DNA of 64,000 nt from JBGQBN01 sp041494805 (GTDB taxonomy: Bacteria; Acidobacteriota; Terriglobia; Terriglobales; Acidobacteriaceae): positions 1 through 64,000 of the forward strand of contig JBGQBN010000007.1 in the NCBI GenBank assembly GCA_041494805.1. The letters are read 5' to 3'. The position numbers and the translations under genes were made by a program. How positions within the stretch are numbered: position 1 is the stretch's first letter; each line of letters starts with the position of its first letter. Below, in pieces: positions 44,833 to 53,685 of this stretch. The notes beneath the pieces were generated by a model. It made no database searches and was not told the origin of the DNA. It was given only the letters and a program-made list of their open reading frames with translations.

Positions 44833-45990
44833 CTACAACACCGCCGTCTCGTGAATCGTCCTGCCTTCGGCGAAGCGCGCCAGATCCAGCAATGATGCGT
44901 CGATCAGTGCGGTCTTCCCGGACAGGATGAGATCACTTAGTATCCTCCCCGTCGCCGGCGCATGCATGATGCCGTGGCCACTGAACCCATTCGCCAGGAA
45001 GAATCCCGGCACGCCCGGCGCCGGCCCCAGAATCGGATGATGGTCGGGGGTCATCTCATACAACCCTGCCCACGCCCGCTTGGGATTCACGGCCAGGTTC
45101 TCAAACATCGGCACGCGGTCCGCTGCCCTCGTCAAAATCTTCTCGATGAATGCCGGTTCGAAGTCCGTCTTATATCCCGGCGTTTCTTCTGGATCATTCC
45201 ACGCCAGCAGGAATCCCAAACCCTCCGGCCGGAAGTGGAACCCGTTTGACATGTCGATAATCATGGGCGCGGTGTGGGGGAACTGGTCAAACGGTTCCGT
45301 CGGAACCAACATGCGGCGCAGTGGTTCGACCGGCAGATCAACGCCGACCATTTTTGCGATCCCCGCCGCCCACGCGCCCGCGGCGTTCACCACCTTGCGG
45401 GTGGAAATAGTCCCCTTCGTGGTCTCTACGCCGGCCACCCCCTGCGCGTCGCGCTGAATGCCGGTCACCACGGCGTTCTTCCACAATTTGGCCCCGTGGT
45501 CGGCAGCCCATGTCATGAATCCGACCATGGCGCTGTAGGGGTCGACGAAGCCGTCGGTCGAGCAGAAGCTGCCACCCACGATGTCGTCCGCGCGAAGCTG
45601 GGGGAACATGCCGCGGATTTCGTCCGCCGTGATCAGACGGACATCTTTCAGCCCCATGGCCACCTGCTTCTGATAATTCGTGCGCAGGTACGCCATATGC
45701 TTTTCATTGGTCGCGCAGAACAGATACCCCTGCGGCCGGTAGTCGCAGGGATGTCCCAGCCGCTCATCGAAGGACGCATAAAAGGGAATGGAGTAAAGCG
45801 ACATCTGGATATTCACCGGCGTAGCGAACTGCGCCCGCACCCCGCCCATGCTCTTACCCGTGGACCCTTTGCCCTGAGCCGTTTCCCGCTCGATGACCAG
45901 AACGTCTTGGCATCCGGCGGCGGTCAGGTGATAGGCAATGCTCGACCCCACAATCCCCCCGCCGATGATGACCACTTCTGCGGTGTGCAT
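44833..45990 (-). CDS. DAO-family FAD-dependent oxidoreductase (sarcosine/glycine oxidase-like)
   Basis: 385 residues starting MHTAEVVIIGGGIVGSSIAYHL, an FAD Rossmann start, with GSTGKSMGGVRAQFATPVNIQM and AAGAWAAGIAKMVGVDLPVEPLRR (DAO). Ends with WAGLYEMTPDHHPILGPAPGVPGFFLANGFSGHGIMHAPATG, typical of sarcosine-oxidase beta/glycine-oxidase-like enzymes. It ends eight bases from the kinase gene. It differs in sequence from the PuuB-like protein at 41003, so the two are not recent duplicates. Confidence 0.88.
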   Translation of the reverse strand: MHTAEVVIIGGGIVGSSIAYHLTAAGCQDVLVIERETAQGKGSTGKSMGGVRAQFATPVNIQMSLYSIPFYASFDERLGHPCDYRPQGYLFCATNEKHMAYLRTNYQKQVAMGLKDVRLITADEIRGMFPQLRADDIVGGSFCSTDGFVDPYSAMVGFMTWAADHGAKLWKNAVVTGIQRDAQGVAGVETTKGTISTRKVVNAAGAWAAGIAKMVGVDLPVEPLRRMLVPTEPFDQFPHTAPMIIDMSNGFHFRPEGLGFLLAWNDPEETPGYKTDFEPAFIEKILTRAADRVPMFENLAVNPKRAWAGLYEMTPDHHPILGPAPGVPGFFLANGFSGHGIMHAPATGRILSDLILSGKTALIDASLLDLARFAEGRTIHETAVL

Positions 45991-46070
45991 GAAGGTTCCA
46001 GCTCCGAGAACGAAGCATTGTAGTGCATCGCCGAGACCGCAGCCTCCTAGCCTACGGAAGACAAAATCGA

Positions 46071-46147
46071 GCCACGGATTTCACGGATATTCACGGATAC
46101 TTCTAGAGAAATAGCTTGATCCGCGTAAATCCGTGAAAATCCGTGGC
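46071..46147. repeat. Paired-arm word repeat (CACGGATT family)
   Basis: Left arm 46071-46099 (GCCACGGATTTCACGGATAT and TCACGGATA) and the approximate complement at 46119-46147. The same word appears once inside mnmG at 16411-16441. It lies in the divergent spacer upstream of two genes. Confidence 0.75.
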
Positions 46148-46217
46148 CCGTTCTTGCGGTTGCCCGAAGTTACTGCTGTGCCTTGAACCCTTCAGCGCGG
46201 CCCCTTAAACTAAAAAG

Positions 46218-47144
46218 ATGCACACGCATGCCAACCACGGCGCGGGCGAACGGACGTCACGTGTCCTGCGGATTTCACTCGTCGCTACCCTGGCCTATAT
46301 CGTGCTGCTGGTGGTTGCCGGGATCCGCGCCCACTCGCTGGCGCTGCTCTCCGAAGCCGGCCATAACCTCTCGGATTTCTTCGCTCTGCTGCTCTCTCTG
46401 ATCGCCGTGTACCTGCACTCGCGGCCACCCAGCGCCACCAAGACCTACGGCTATCATCGCGCGGGAGTACTGGCCGCGCTGGTCAATGCCATCTCGCTGG
46501 TCGCGGTGTCGTTCTTCATTTTCTATGAAGCGTTCAAGCGCCTGCAGAATCCGCAGCCGGTGCATGCCCAAGTAATGATCGGAGTCGCCGCGGCCGGGGT
46601 GGTGATGAACGGGGCGATTGCGGTGGTTCTGTATCGCTCGGGTCGCGACGTCAACATTCGCAGCGCCTTCCTGCACGAAATTGGGGACACGCTTTCCACC
46701 GCGGCCGTGATCGTGGGTGGCTGGGCCATCATGGCGACCGGCCAGAACTGGATCGACTCAGCGCTTTCGCTCGGGATTGGTGCGCTGATCCTCTGGTCCG
46801 GCTTTGGAATTGTGCGGGAGACCCTCAACATCCTGCTCGAAGGCACGCCGCGCGGCGTGCACCTCGACCGTGTCGAAGCGGCCATCCGGACGATTGAAGG
46901 AGTGAATGACATCCACGACCTGCACGTGTGGAGCATTGGCTCGGAGACGCGCGCGCTCTCCTGCCACATCTCGATTGCTGATATTCCGCCATCAGCCAGC
47001 GAGCGCATTCTGCGCGATGTTAAGCAATGCCTGCACGAACAGTTTCACATCGACCACACCACCATCCAGTTCGAGAATGCCGTTTGTGAGGTGGCGCATG
47101 GGTGCGTGATTCCGGTGGGAGAGGAGCACGAACACAGCCATTGA
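46218..47144 (+). CDS. Cation diffusion facilitator (CDF) metal exporter
   Basis: 308 residues with six membrane segments in the first 200. HSLALLSEAGHNLSDFFALL and HEIGDTLSTAAVIVGGW hold the paired H-x3-D metal site of CDF transporters in helices 2 and 5, a signature of Zn2+ export. His-rich ends (MHTHANHGAGE; GEEHEHSH) fit zinc or cobalt handling. The C-terminal cytoplasmic domain (VNDIHDLHVWSIGSETRALSCHIS) is typical. No metal regulator is adjacent. Confidence 0.92.
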   Translation: MHTHANHGAGERTSRVLRISLVATLAYIVLLVVAGIRAHSLALLSEAGHNLSDFFALLLSLIAVYLHSRPPSATKTYGYHRAGVLAALVNAISLVAVSFFIFYEAFKRLQNPQPVHAQVMIGVAAAGVVMNGAIAVVLYRSGRDVNIRSAFLHEIGDTLSTAAVIVGGWAIMATGQNWIDSALSLGIGALILWSGFGIVRETLNILLEGTPRGVHLDRVEAAIRTIEGVNDIHDLHVWSIGSETRALSCHISIADIPPSASERILRDVKQCLHEQFHIDHTTIQFENAVCEVAHGCVIPVGEEHEHSH

Positions 47145-47148
47145 GAAC

Positions 47149-47238
47149 CAGCACTTGGCATTTAGCAGTTCGCACTTAGCCCGTACTGTCCGCCTTTCAA
47201 ACGAGATTTATGGGCTAAGCGCTAAATGCTAAGTGCTG
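47149..47238. repeat. Paired-arm word repeat between convergent genes
   Basis: Left arm 47149-47182 (CAGCACTTGGCATTTAGCAG and on) and right arm 47212-47238 (approximate complement, GCTAAGCGCTAAATGCTAAG). The right arm includes the DNA ligase stop codon at 47229. Confidence 0.7.
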
Positions 47239-48935
47239 ATTTCTTTCTGCTTCTCGTAAATCTCCCGCACCCGCTCAATCGTATCCGCCTCCTCCGGCAG
47301 CTTGTCCTTCCGCAACCGCACAATTCTGGGGAAACGCAGCGCGAATCCGCTCTCATGCCGGTCGGAGCGCATCATGTTGTTGAACGCTACCTCCAAGACT
47401 ATCTTTGGCTCGACCACGCGACTGAAGCCCTGATCTTCGACCGTGTGTTCCAGAAACCACTGGGTCATCTCGCCAATCTCCACATCCGTCAGGCCGGAGT
47501 ACGCCTTGCCGATATTCACCAACCGATCGCCATCGCGCACCGCGAAGGTGTAATCGCTCAGTACCCCGATGCGCTTGCCGTGTCCGTACTCGGCCGCTGT
47601 GACCACCACGTCCAGAGTGGCCAGCTCGCGCTTCAGCTTCAGCCAGGATTTCCCGCGACGTCCGGGCGTGTAAACCGACTCAGGATCTTTGATCATTAAG
47701 CCTTCGTTGCCGCGAGCCTGTGCTGCTGCAAACAGTTGATCGAGCTCCTGGGATGAGGACGCTTGAAACACCGGCGCGCGGATTACATGCGCCTGGGCCG
47801 CTGGTTCCGCGGATTCGAAGGTCAATCTCGCTTGCGCGTTGCGTGACCGCGCTTTCAGCGGGCTTCGGGGCATGGACAGTAATTGGTCGAGGACCCGCGC
47901 GCGCTCCTGCAGCGGAAGATCAATCAGGAGATCGCCCGCGGCATACAGCACGTCGAACACGAGATATGCCACCGGCACCCGTCGCATCATCTCTGCACTG
48001 ACCTTCTTCCGACCCAATCGCTGCTGCAGCGCCGAAAACGGCTGCGCCCGGCCACCATCGTCCGAATAACTCCAAGCCACGATTTCTCCATCGAGGATCG
48101 CGTCCTGCGGCAGCCCGGCCAGCGCGTCCGGCAACTCTGGGAACGACTCGGTAATTTCGTCGCGGGTTCGGGAGAAGATGCGAACCTCATCACCGGCACA
48201 GTGCGCCTGGGCCCGGATTCCGTCGTACTTGTCTTCCACTGCGGCATTGTCGAAATAGCTGAGTGCTTCTTGCGCGGATTGCGCCGGACTGGCCAGCATG
48301 AATCCCAGCGGATGAAACAGCCGCATCTTTGCTTCACCCAATTTGCGAGCCAACGCGAGCTGCAGCGTCTCGCCGATGTCGCCCAGCAACATGTTGGCGC
48401 GCTGTACTTCGCCCGACGTTCCGCCGTAGGCTTTGGCGATTGCCTCCTCGACCAGGCTTTCCTTCAGCCCGATCCGCAGATCGCCAGTCATGATTTTCAC
48501 GATATACTTGGCTTCAAGCGGGGTTGCCCGCAAGAGCAGTTCGCGAACCAGCGCACTTTTGGCGGCCGGGCCACGCGCTGCCGCAATCTGGCGGAGACGG
48601 TCTTGTGCTTCGAGCACACTCAAATCTGCTGGACCGGGGCGGCCAGGCAATACTTCTCCCGCGACCGCGCCTAAATCGCCCAGCCGGCGGTAAGCCGCAG
48701 TCAGCTCTGCTTCGCTTTTCCCCGCGAGTTCCGCAACTGCCCGCCAAAGCAGCGCCCCGCCCACCTGTAGCGTGGTCTCCTCCGATACCGGAAACGCCCG
48801 GCCAGATAAGAACACCGCTGAGACGGATGCCTCCTCCGGCGTGCGCGACTTCAGGTAGTCGGCGAGGATGGCGATCTTTTCCAGCTTCTTGGTGGTAGCC
48901 GCGATCCGCTCGCCGGCTTCGGACAATTTGTTCAT
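47229..48935 (-). CDS. ATP-dependent DNA ligase
   Basis: 568 residues, the size of archaeal-like ATP-dependent ligases (Lig). An N-terminal DNA-binding domain (about 1-210) is followed by the nucleotidyltransferase motif EDKYDGIRAQ with Lys236 as the adenylation site, FSRTRDEITESFPEL, LDGEIVAW, and EGLMIKDPES, then the OB-fold part KSWLKLKREL. ATG 48935 is used; an in-frame ATG at 48974 with GGAAGGGCAGG upstream adds 13 residues partly encoded by a GGCGG-type repeat. It may support repair beside a NAD-dependent ligase. Confidence 0.92.
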   Translation of the reverse strand: MNKLSEAGERIAATTKKLEKIAILADYLKSRTPEEASVSAVFLSGRAFPVSEETTLQVGGALLWRAVAELAGKSEAELTAAYRRLGDLGAVAGEVLPGRPGPADLSVLEAQDRLRQIAAARGPAAKSALVRELLLRATPLEAKYIVKIMTGDLRIGLKESLVEEAIAKAYGGTSGEVQRANMLLGDIGETLQLALARKLGEAKMRLFHPLGFMLASPAQSAQEALSYFDNAAVEDKYDGIRAQAHCAGDEVRIFSRTRDEITESFPELPDALAGLPQDAILDGEIVAWSYSDDGGRAQPFSALQQRLGRKKVSAEMMRRVPVAYLVFDVLYAAGDLLIDLPLQERARVLDQLLSMPRSPLKARSRNAQARLTFESAEPAAQAHVIRAPVFQASSSQELDQLFAAAQARGNEGLMIKDPESVYTPGRRGKSWLKLKRELATLDVVVTAAEYGHGKRIGVLSDYTFAVRDGDRLVNIGKAYSGLTDVEIGEMTQWFLEHTVEDQGFSRVVEPKIVLEVAFNNMMRSDRHESGFALRFPRIVRLRKDKLPEEADTIERVREIYEKQKEIST

Positions 48936-49105
48936 TTTGGTAGCGCGGCGTGCCGCCGGCTGTCGGGAGGGCATCCTGCCCTTCCACCTGCTTAACCCAA
49001 TCTAACTAGCGCGCCTACTTCTACTTAGCCCATCCTAAACGAACGCCGACCTGTGATACCCTTAAGTACTTGAGGCGTGCACCTCGGAAGGATCATCCAA
49101 TACCC

Positions 49106-50092
49106 ATGCGGTTCTTGCGAACAATGTGGCGTTTCCTGATCTCCGTCCAACTCCTGCCCGCGCTGGAGGGCGGAGAAGAGACTCTGGTCGGCGGACAAGC
49201 TGTGCTCGAGGGCGTGATGATGCGCTCCCCGCACGCCTGGGCCATCGCCTGCCGCAAGGCCTCCGGCGAGATCACCACGCACAGCGAACCGCTGGAGCGG
49301 CTATCGGAAAAGCATAAATGGATGGGCTGGCCCGTGGTTCGCGGTGTTATCACCCTGGGTCATGCCATGACGCTGGGCTTCCGCGCTTTGCGTTTTTCCG
49401 CGAATGCTGCGCTGGATGAGATTCCGCTCAACGACAAAGGCAAGAAGCTCGAAATCAGCGGCTGGATGGCGGCGGTCAACATCATATTCTCCGTCGGCTT
49501 CTTCGTTTTCATGTACAAATTCCTGCCGCTGGTGGCGGCCACGGAACTGAAGCGCGTCAACCCGCTGTTTGGCGAGCAGATCATTTTCAACCTGGTGGAC
49601 GGCGTCATCCGCATCGCGCTGTTCCTGCTGTTTATCTGGGGAGTCTCGCTCTGGCATGACATTCATCGTGTGTACGAGTATCACGGCGCCGAGCACAAGA
49701 CGGTATACGCGTTCGAGAACGGCGATTCGCTGGAGATTGGCGCGGTGCAAAAGTACTCGACCTATCACCCGCGCTGCGGCACCAGTTTTCTGATGACGGT
49801 AATGCTGATCTCCATCCTGGTGTACACCTTGATTCCAGTGACCACGTTCTGGGCGCGGTTCGGTGTGCGCATCGCGCTGTTGCCGGTGATTGCCGGGGTC
49901 TCGTACGAGATCATCCGCTTTGCCGCCAAGCATCGTGGATCGCTTTTCGCCCTGATGACCGCTCCCGGCCTTTGGCTGCAGCGCATCACCACCCAGCCTC
50001 CGTCCGACGACCAGGCCGAGTGCGCCATCCTCGCGCTGGATCACGCTATGGCGCTGGAAAAGCAGCGTGGCGGCGAATTAGTAATTGCCTAG
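49106..50092 (+). CDS. DUF1385 membrane protein
   Basis: 328 residues. ETLVGGQAVLEGVMMRSPHAWAIACRK is the DUF1385 start; WDIHRVYEYHGAEHKTVYAFENG and YHPRCGTSFLMTVMLISILVY follow, with hydrophobic segments in between (MAAVNIIFSVGFFVFMYKF, VIRIALFLLFIWG). The conserved HGAEHKT and HPRCGT motifs may bind a ligand or metal. Biochemical function unknown. In many bacteria this gene neighbours prfA and prmC, as here. Confidence 0.83.
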   Translation: MRFLRTMWRFLISVQLLPALEGGEETLVGGQAVLEGVMMRSPHAWAIACRKASGEITTHSEPLERLSEKHKWMGWPVVRGVITLGHAMTLGFRALRFSANAALDEIPLNDKGKKLEISGWMAAVNIIFSVGFFVFMYKFLPLVAATELKRVNPLFGEQIIFNLVDGVIRIALFLLFIWGVSLWHDIHRVYEYHGAEHKTVYAFENGDSLEIGAVQKYSTYHPRCGTSFLMTVMLISILVYTLIPVTTFWARFGVRIALLPVIAGVSYEIIRFAAKHRGSLFALMTAPGLWLQRITTQPPSDDQAECAILALDHAMALEKQRGGELVIA

Positions 50093-50174
50093 CAGTTCTT
50101 CCTGCCGGACAGGCCCGTAGTAACACCCGAGCGCCTAGAATAGGATTCTCACATTAGTTCTCGGAGGAGGTTCC

Positions 50175-50876
50175 ATGGCCATCTCGTCAACGGGAGAGCG
50201 CGGCGCGATCAAGAGATTAGTTCCGGTGATCCGGGGTTTATTGGACAAGCAGCACATCCGTGAGTACTTAGATCGGGGCAAGCGAACGGGGAGAGAACGC
50301 CTTAAGAGGAGGGACTTTGTTTGGTACGAGATTCTCCTTAGTTTTTCCACATGGGGGAACTCAAGAGGAGCCAAGCGGCTTGACTTCGACGCGCTGACCT
50401 ACGAAAAGCTGTCAAGGCTCAAGCAGCCCAAACGCTCTAGTTTGGTTAGGAGGGAGTTCGCCGCCGCCGGACTGCGTTACGCCGACAAGAAGACGCTGTA
50501 CTTGCTGCTCAACTTTGACCTGATTCACGACAAGGGCGGACTAGAAAAAGCCAAATGCGAGGTCTTAGATCCGACGGGACCCGATGCCAAATTGGAAGCC
50601 TTGCGGCAATACAAGGGAATCGGCGAGAAGTACGCACACAACATCATGATGGATGCTTACCATCCTGATTTCCATAGCTCCATTGCGGTCGATCAGAGGA
50701 TAAAACGGATATCAAAGGAGCTACGGTTGCCAGCAAGGACGTATGCAGACTATCTATCATTTTACAGAAAGGTTGCCGCTGAAGCTGGCGTCCAGCCATG
50801 GGAACTAGACCGAGTTTTGTACAAGTGTAAGGCCGACATCGTGGAGACACTTGCTCGCAAGCACAAAGCCGCTTGA
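50175..50876 (+). CDS. HhH-type DNA glycosylase-like protein
   Basis: 233 residues. QYKGIGEKYAHNIMMDAYHPDFHSSIAVDQRIKRI (from about 145) is the helix-hairpin-helix plus GPD-loop pattern, with Lys152 and Asp173 in positions resembling the catalytic Lys/Asp pair. The N-terminal half is Arg/Lys rich (EYLDRGKRTGRERLKRRDFVW) and may bind DNA. Codons AGG/AGA and TTA/CTT are more frequent than in the neighbours, a sign of recent transfer. It lies between DUF1385 and prfA, with GGAGG upstream. Confidence 0.7.
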   Translation: MAISSTGERGAIKRLVPVIRGLLDKQHIREYLDRGKRTGRERLKRRDFVWYEILLSFSTWGNSRGAKRLDFDALTYEKLSRLKQPKRSSLVRREFAAAGLRYADKKTLYLLLNFDLIHDKGGLEKAKCEVLDPTGPDAKLEALRQYKGIGEKYAHNIMMDAYHPDFHSSIAVDQRIKRISKELRLPARTYADYLSFYRKVAAEAGVQPWELDRVLYKCKADIVETLARKHKAA

Positions 50877-50880
50877 AGCG

Positions 50881-50913
50881 AGGCCAACGACCAACGACGA
50901 ACGACCAACGACT
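50881..50913. repeat. Word repeat just upstream of prfA
   Basis: ACGACCAACGACGAACGACC and neighbouring ACGAC units abut the prfA ATG at 50914. The same words occur in mnmG (17820-17844). No Shine-Dalgarno is visible here. Confidence 0.75.
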
Positions 50914-51993
50914 ATGTTTGAGAGACTCGACCAAATCGAAGCCCGCTACGAGGAACTGACGCAGGCCTTGGCCTCGCCGGAGATCGTCAAAGATTCGGCG
51001 AAGTTTCAGAAGACCGCCAAAGCCCACAGCGAAATCTCGCTCGTTGTTGAGCGATATCGTGAATACAAAGACTTGAAGAAGGGCATCGCGGAAAGCAGGG
51101 CCGTCCTCGCCGATGAGAAGGACCCCGAGATGCTGGCCTACGCTCAGGAAGAACTGGACAAACTGGAAGCGCGCGTGGCCGCGGTTGAAGAAGAACTCAA
51201 AGTTCTGCTCCTGCCCAAGGATCCTAACGACGAGAAAGATATCATCCTGGAAATCCGTGCCGGCACGGGCGGCGACGAAGCCACGCTGTTCGTTGCCGAG
51301 ATGTTTCGTATGTACAGCCGCTACGCTGAAACCCAGGGCTGGAAGGTCGAGGTGCTTTCGACTTCCGAGTCTTCCATTGGCGGCCTGAAGGAAGTCATCG
51401 CCATCATCGAAGGCAAGCGCGTCTATTCGCAGCTCAAATACGAGAGCGGTGTACACCGCGTGCAGCGTGTTCCCGCAACTGAGCAGCAGGGGCGCGTGCA
51501 CACCTCGGCTGTGACCGTCGCCGTGCTTCCCGAGGCTGAGGATGTGGACGTTAAGATCGAAGCCAAAGACCTCCGCATTGATACGTTCTGTTCATCCGGG
51601 CCGGGCGGCCAGTCGGTCAATACGACCTACTCCGCTGTGCGCATTACTCACTTGCCCACCAACACCGTGGTCAGTTGCCAGGATGAGAAATCGCAGATCA
51701 AGAACCGGGAAAAAGGCATGCGCGTGCTGCGTTCCCGCCTCTACGAAATGGAGATGCAAAAACAGCAGGAAGCGCTCGCCAAAGAACGCAAGGCGATGGT
51801 GGGCTCGGGCGACCGCAGCGAGAAGATCCGCACCTACAATTTTCCCCAGAATCGCGTGAGTGACCACCGCATCGGCCTGACCATCCATCAGTTGCAGGAG
51901 GTCATGGACGGCAAACTCCAGCCGCTGATCGAAGCGTTGATGACCCACTACCAATCCGAAAAGTTGAAAGCCGAAACAGCTGGCGTGGTGTGA
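50914..51993 (+). CDS. prfA: Peptide chain release factor 1
   Basis: 359 residues, full length for RF1, which releases peptides at UAA and UAG. The codon-recognition region VPATEQQGRVHTS carries the P-A-T tripeptide typical of RF1 (RF2 has SPF). The catalytic GGQ lies in SSGPGGQSVNTTYSAVRITHLPT. The N-terminal helical domain and the C-terminal VSDHRIGLTIHQLQEVMDG are standard. The ATG directly follows a word repeat with no obvious ribosome site; translational coupling to the upstream gene is possible. Confidence 0.96.
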   Translation: MFERLDQIEARYEELTQALASPEIVKDSAKFQKTAKAHSEISLVVERYREYKDLKKGIAESRAVLADEKDPEMLAYAQEELDKLEARVAAVEEELKVLLLPKDPNDEKDIILEIRAGTGGDEATLFVAEMFRMYSRYAETQGWKVEVLSTSESSIGGLKEVIAIIEGKRVYSQLKYESGVHRVQRVPATEQQGRVHTSAVTVAVLPEAEDVDVKIEAKDLRIDTFCSSGPGGQSVNTTYSAVRITHLPTNTVVSCQDEKSQIKNREKGMRVLRSRLYEMEMQKQQEALAKERKAMVGSGDRSEKIRTYNFPQNRVSDHRIGLTIHQLQEVMDGKLQPLIEALMTHYQSEKLKAETAGVV

Positions 51994-51999
51994 AAGGCT

Positions 52000-52230
52000 C
52001 TACGGCGCGGAAGTTCTCGGTGCCCGCCGTACAGCAGTCGGCAGAGAATCTGTTTCGAGCGTGGCCAGATCCAAGACTTCAGACGCGTGCTGGATATCAA
52101 TACCCACGATCTTGCCTTTGGCGTCTATATCGATGACCACGCCTTCCTGAATCTCCCGCGAATCTGCACTCGGACGAGAGTTCAGGTCGATGTACAGCGA
52201 GTCGGTCTCCTGGTCATAGTGCAGCTTCAT
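52000..52230 (-). CDS. DUF2283 protein
   Basis: 76 residues: MKLHYDQETDSLYIDLNSRPSADSREIQEGVVIDIDAKGKIVGIDIQHASE is the full DUF2283 fold. It follows 52242-52484 by 11 bases on the same strand. DUF2283 proteins often pair with a DUF4258-like partner and are suspected toxin-antitoxin-like or regulatory pairs; the activity is unproven. Confidence 0.8.
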   Translation of the reverse strand: MKLHYDQETDSLYIDLNSRPSADSREIQEGVVIDIDAKGKIVGIDIQHASEVLDLATLETDSLPTAVRRAPRTSAP

Positions 52231-52241
52231 GGTCTTTACCC

Positions 52242-52484
52242 TTACGGCACTGGAGTCTCAAAATCGCGATCGGGGAACGCGTTGTGCACGGTCTCGCCAT
52301 CGGCCAGAGTTACAACGCGAAGCACTCGGTTTCCAAACTCCGGCACGATGCCCCAAAATCTAATACGGCCATCCGTTTGAATGGTCCGAGCAATGGGTCG
52401 GGCAAGAATTCTCTCGCACCACTCCGCCTGGATATATGGCCGCTTGCGCAAAACCTGCTCGCGAAAGTACCGGGTTGTCTTCAT
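52242..52484 (-). CDS. DUF4258-like partner of the DUF2283 protein
   Basis: 80 residues from ATG 52484: MKTTRYFREQVLRKRPYIQAEWCERIL, then DGRIRFWGIVPEFGNRVLRVVTLADGETVHNAFPDRDF. This matches small proteins often encoded next to DUF2283 and resembles DUF4258 (RelE-like) folds. The tandem order suggests a two-gene module. It sits between prfA and prmC in the opposite direction. Confidence 0.72.
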   Translation of the reverse strand: MKTTRYFREQVLRKRPYIQAEWCERILARPIARTIQTDGRIRFWGIVPEFGNRVLRVVTLADGETVHNAFPDRDFETPVP

Positions 52485-52579
52485 GACAGTTACGCGAATG
52501 CGCGCAAGTTCCTCGACCAACCCTACCTGAGATTATATATCCCACTACCCCGGGGAACCGTCTGTGGTGAAATAGACTA

Positions 52580-53425
52580 GTGCTCCTTCGCGACGCCCTC
52601 ACCTCCGCTGTGGCTCGCCTCACCGCCGCTCACGTCCCCTCGCCACGGATGAATGCCGAGCTGCTGCTCATGTTTACGCTGGGCTGCGACCGCGCCTATC
52701 TCTACGCCCATCCCGAGCGTGAACTCACTGCGGAAGAAACAGCCCGCTACGAGGACGCCCTCGCTCAGCGCGCCCGTGGCATCCCGGCGCAGTACATCAC
52801 CGGCCACCAGGAATTCTGGGGCATGGACTTCGTCGTGACGCCCGCTGTGCTCATCCCACGCCCGGAAACCGAGCACCTGATCGAAACCGTGCTGCCGCTG
52901 GCCCGGATGCTACCTGGTCCGCGCATCGTGGATGTGGGTACCGGCTCGGGCTGCATCGCGGTGGCCCTGGCCAAGGAGCTGCCTCAAGCCGAGATTCGCG
53001 CCACTGACATTTCTCCTGCCGCGCTCGAGATCGCGCGCCCCAACGCCGCCCGCCATCAACTCGAAAGCCGAATTCACTTCCACGAAACCGACCTGCTGCA
53101 GGGGCTCCAGCCCAATGCCTTCGATTTTGTGGTTTCGAACCCTCCTTACGTCGGGGAGTCGGAAGAAGACCAGGTACAACTGGAAGTCCGCAAGTTCGAG
53201 CCGCGCAACGCAGTGTTTGCCGGGCCGACGGGGCTGGAAGTCATCGAGCGCCTCGTCCCGCAAGCGCAAGCGGCGCTCAAACCCGGGGGCTGGCTGGTGA
53301 TGGAGATTAGCGGAACGATTGCGAGCGGCGTGAGACGCCTGCTCGAAGACTGGACAAACGTGAGCATCACCAACGATCTGCAAGGAATCGCACGAGTCGC
53401 AGCGGGGCAAAGAAGTTTCTCATAA
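52580..53425 (+). CDS. prmC: Release factor glutamine methyltransferase
   Basis: 281 residues from GTG 52580. PrmC methylates the Gln of the GGQ motif in RF1 and RF2. Motifs: RARGIPAQYITGHQEFWGMDFVV (N-terminal substrate part), VDVGTGSGCIAVALAKE (AdoMet binding), ATDISPAALEIA, and FVVSNPPYVGESE with catalytic NPPY. It normally follows prfA directly; here two small minus-strand genes lie between them. Confidence 0.95.
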   Translation: MLLRDALTSAVARLTAAHVPSPRMNAELLLMFTLGCDRAYLYAHPERELTAEETARYEDALAQRARGIPAQYITGHQEFWGMDFVVTPAVLIPRPETEHLIETVLPLARMLPGPRIVDVGTGSGCIAVALAKELPQAEIRATDISPAALEIARPNAARHQLESRIHFHETDLLQGLQPNAFDFVVSNPPYVGESEEDQVQLEVRKFEPRNAVFAGPTGLEVIERLVPQAQAALKPGGWLVMEISGTIASGVRRLLEDWTNVSITNDLQGIARVAAGQRSFS

Positions 53426-53560
53426 ACACCCAGCCCGCCAAGAAGTGTTCCTGATCGGAACAAAAAAGGACACGCCGGGAACAGCGAGCCCCCCCTCTAT
53501 GGAAGCACATCCACGGGCGCCAATCCACAAACTCGCGCACGGAATCCTAGAGCGAGGGTC

Positions 53561-53582
53561 GCCTTACTACCAGAGGTAGTAG
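53561..53582. other. Small palindrome upstream of the TonB-dependent receptor gene
   Basis: TACTACC (53565-53571), loop AGA, GGTAGTA (53575-53581). It sits about 105 bases before the ATG of the receptor and may be an operator or leader hairpin. The rest of the 260-base spacer shows no gene. Confidence 0.4.
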
Positions 53583-53685
53583 CAAAAAGAAATACGGCGT
53601 TTGCCTCTTTCTTAGCGCTCCACTGCTCGTTTAAACTACCCTTCCTCAGGATCCCTGCCTGAGTTACTTGCTTGGGGTCAAAATC

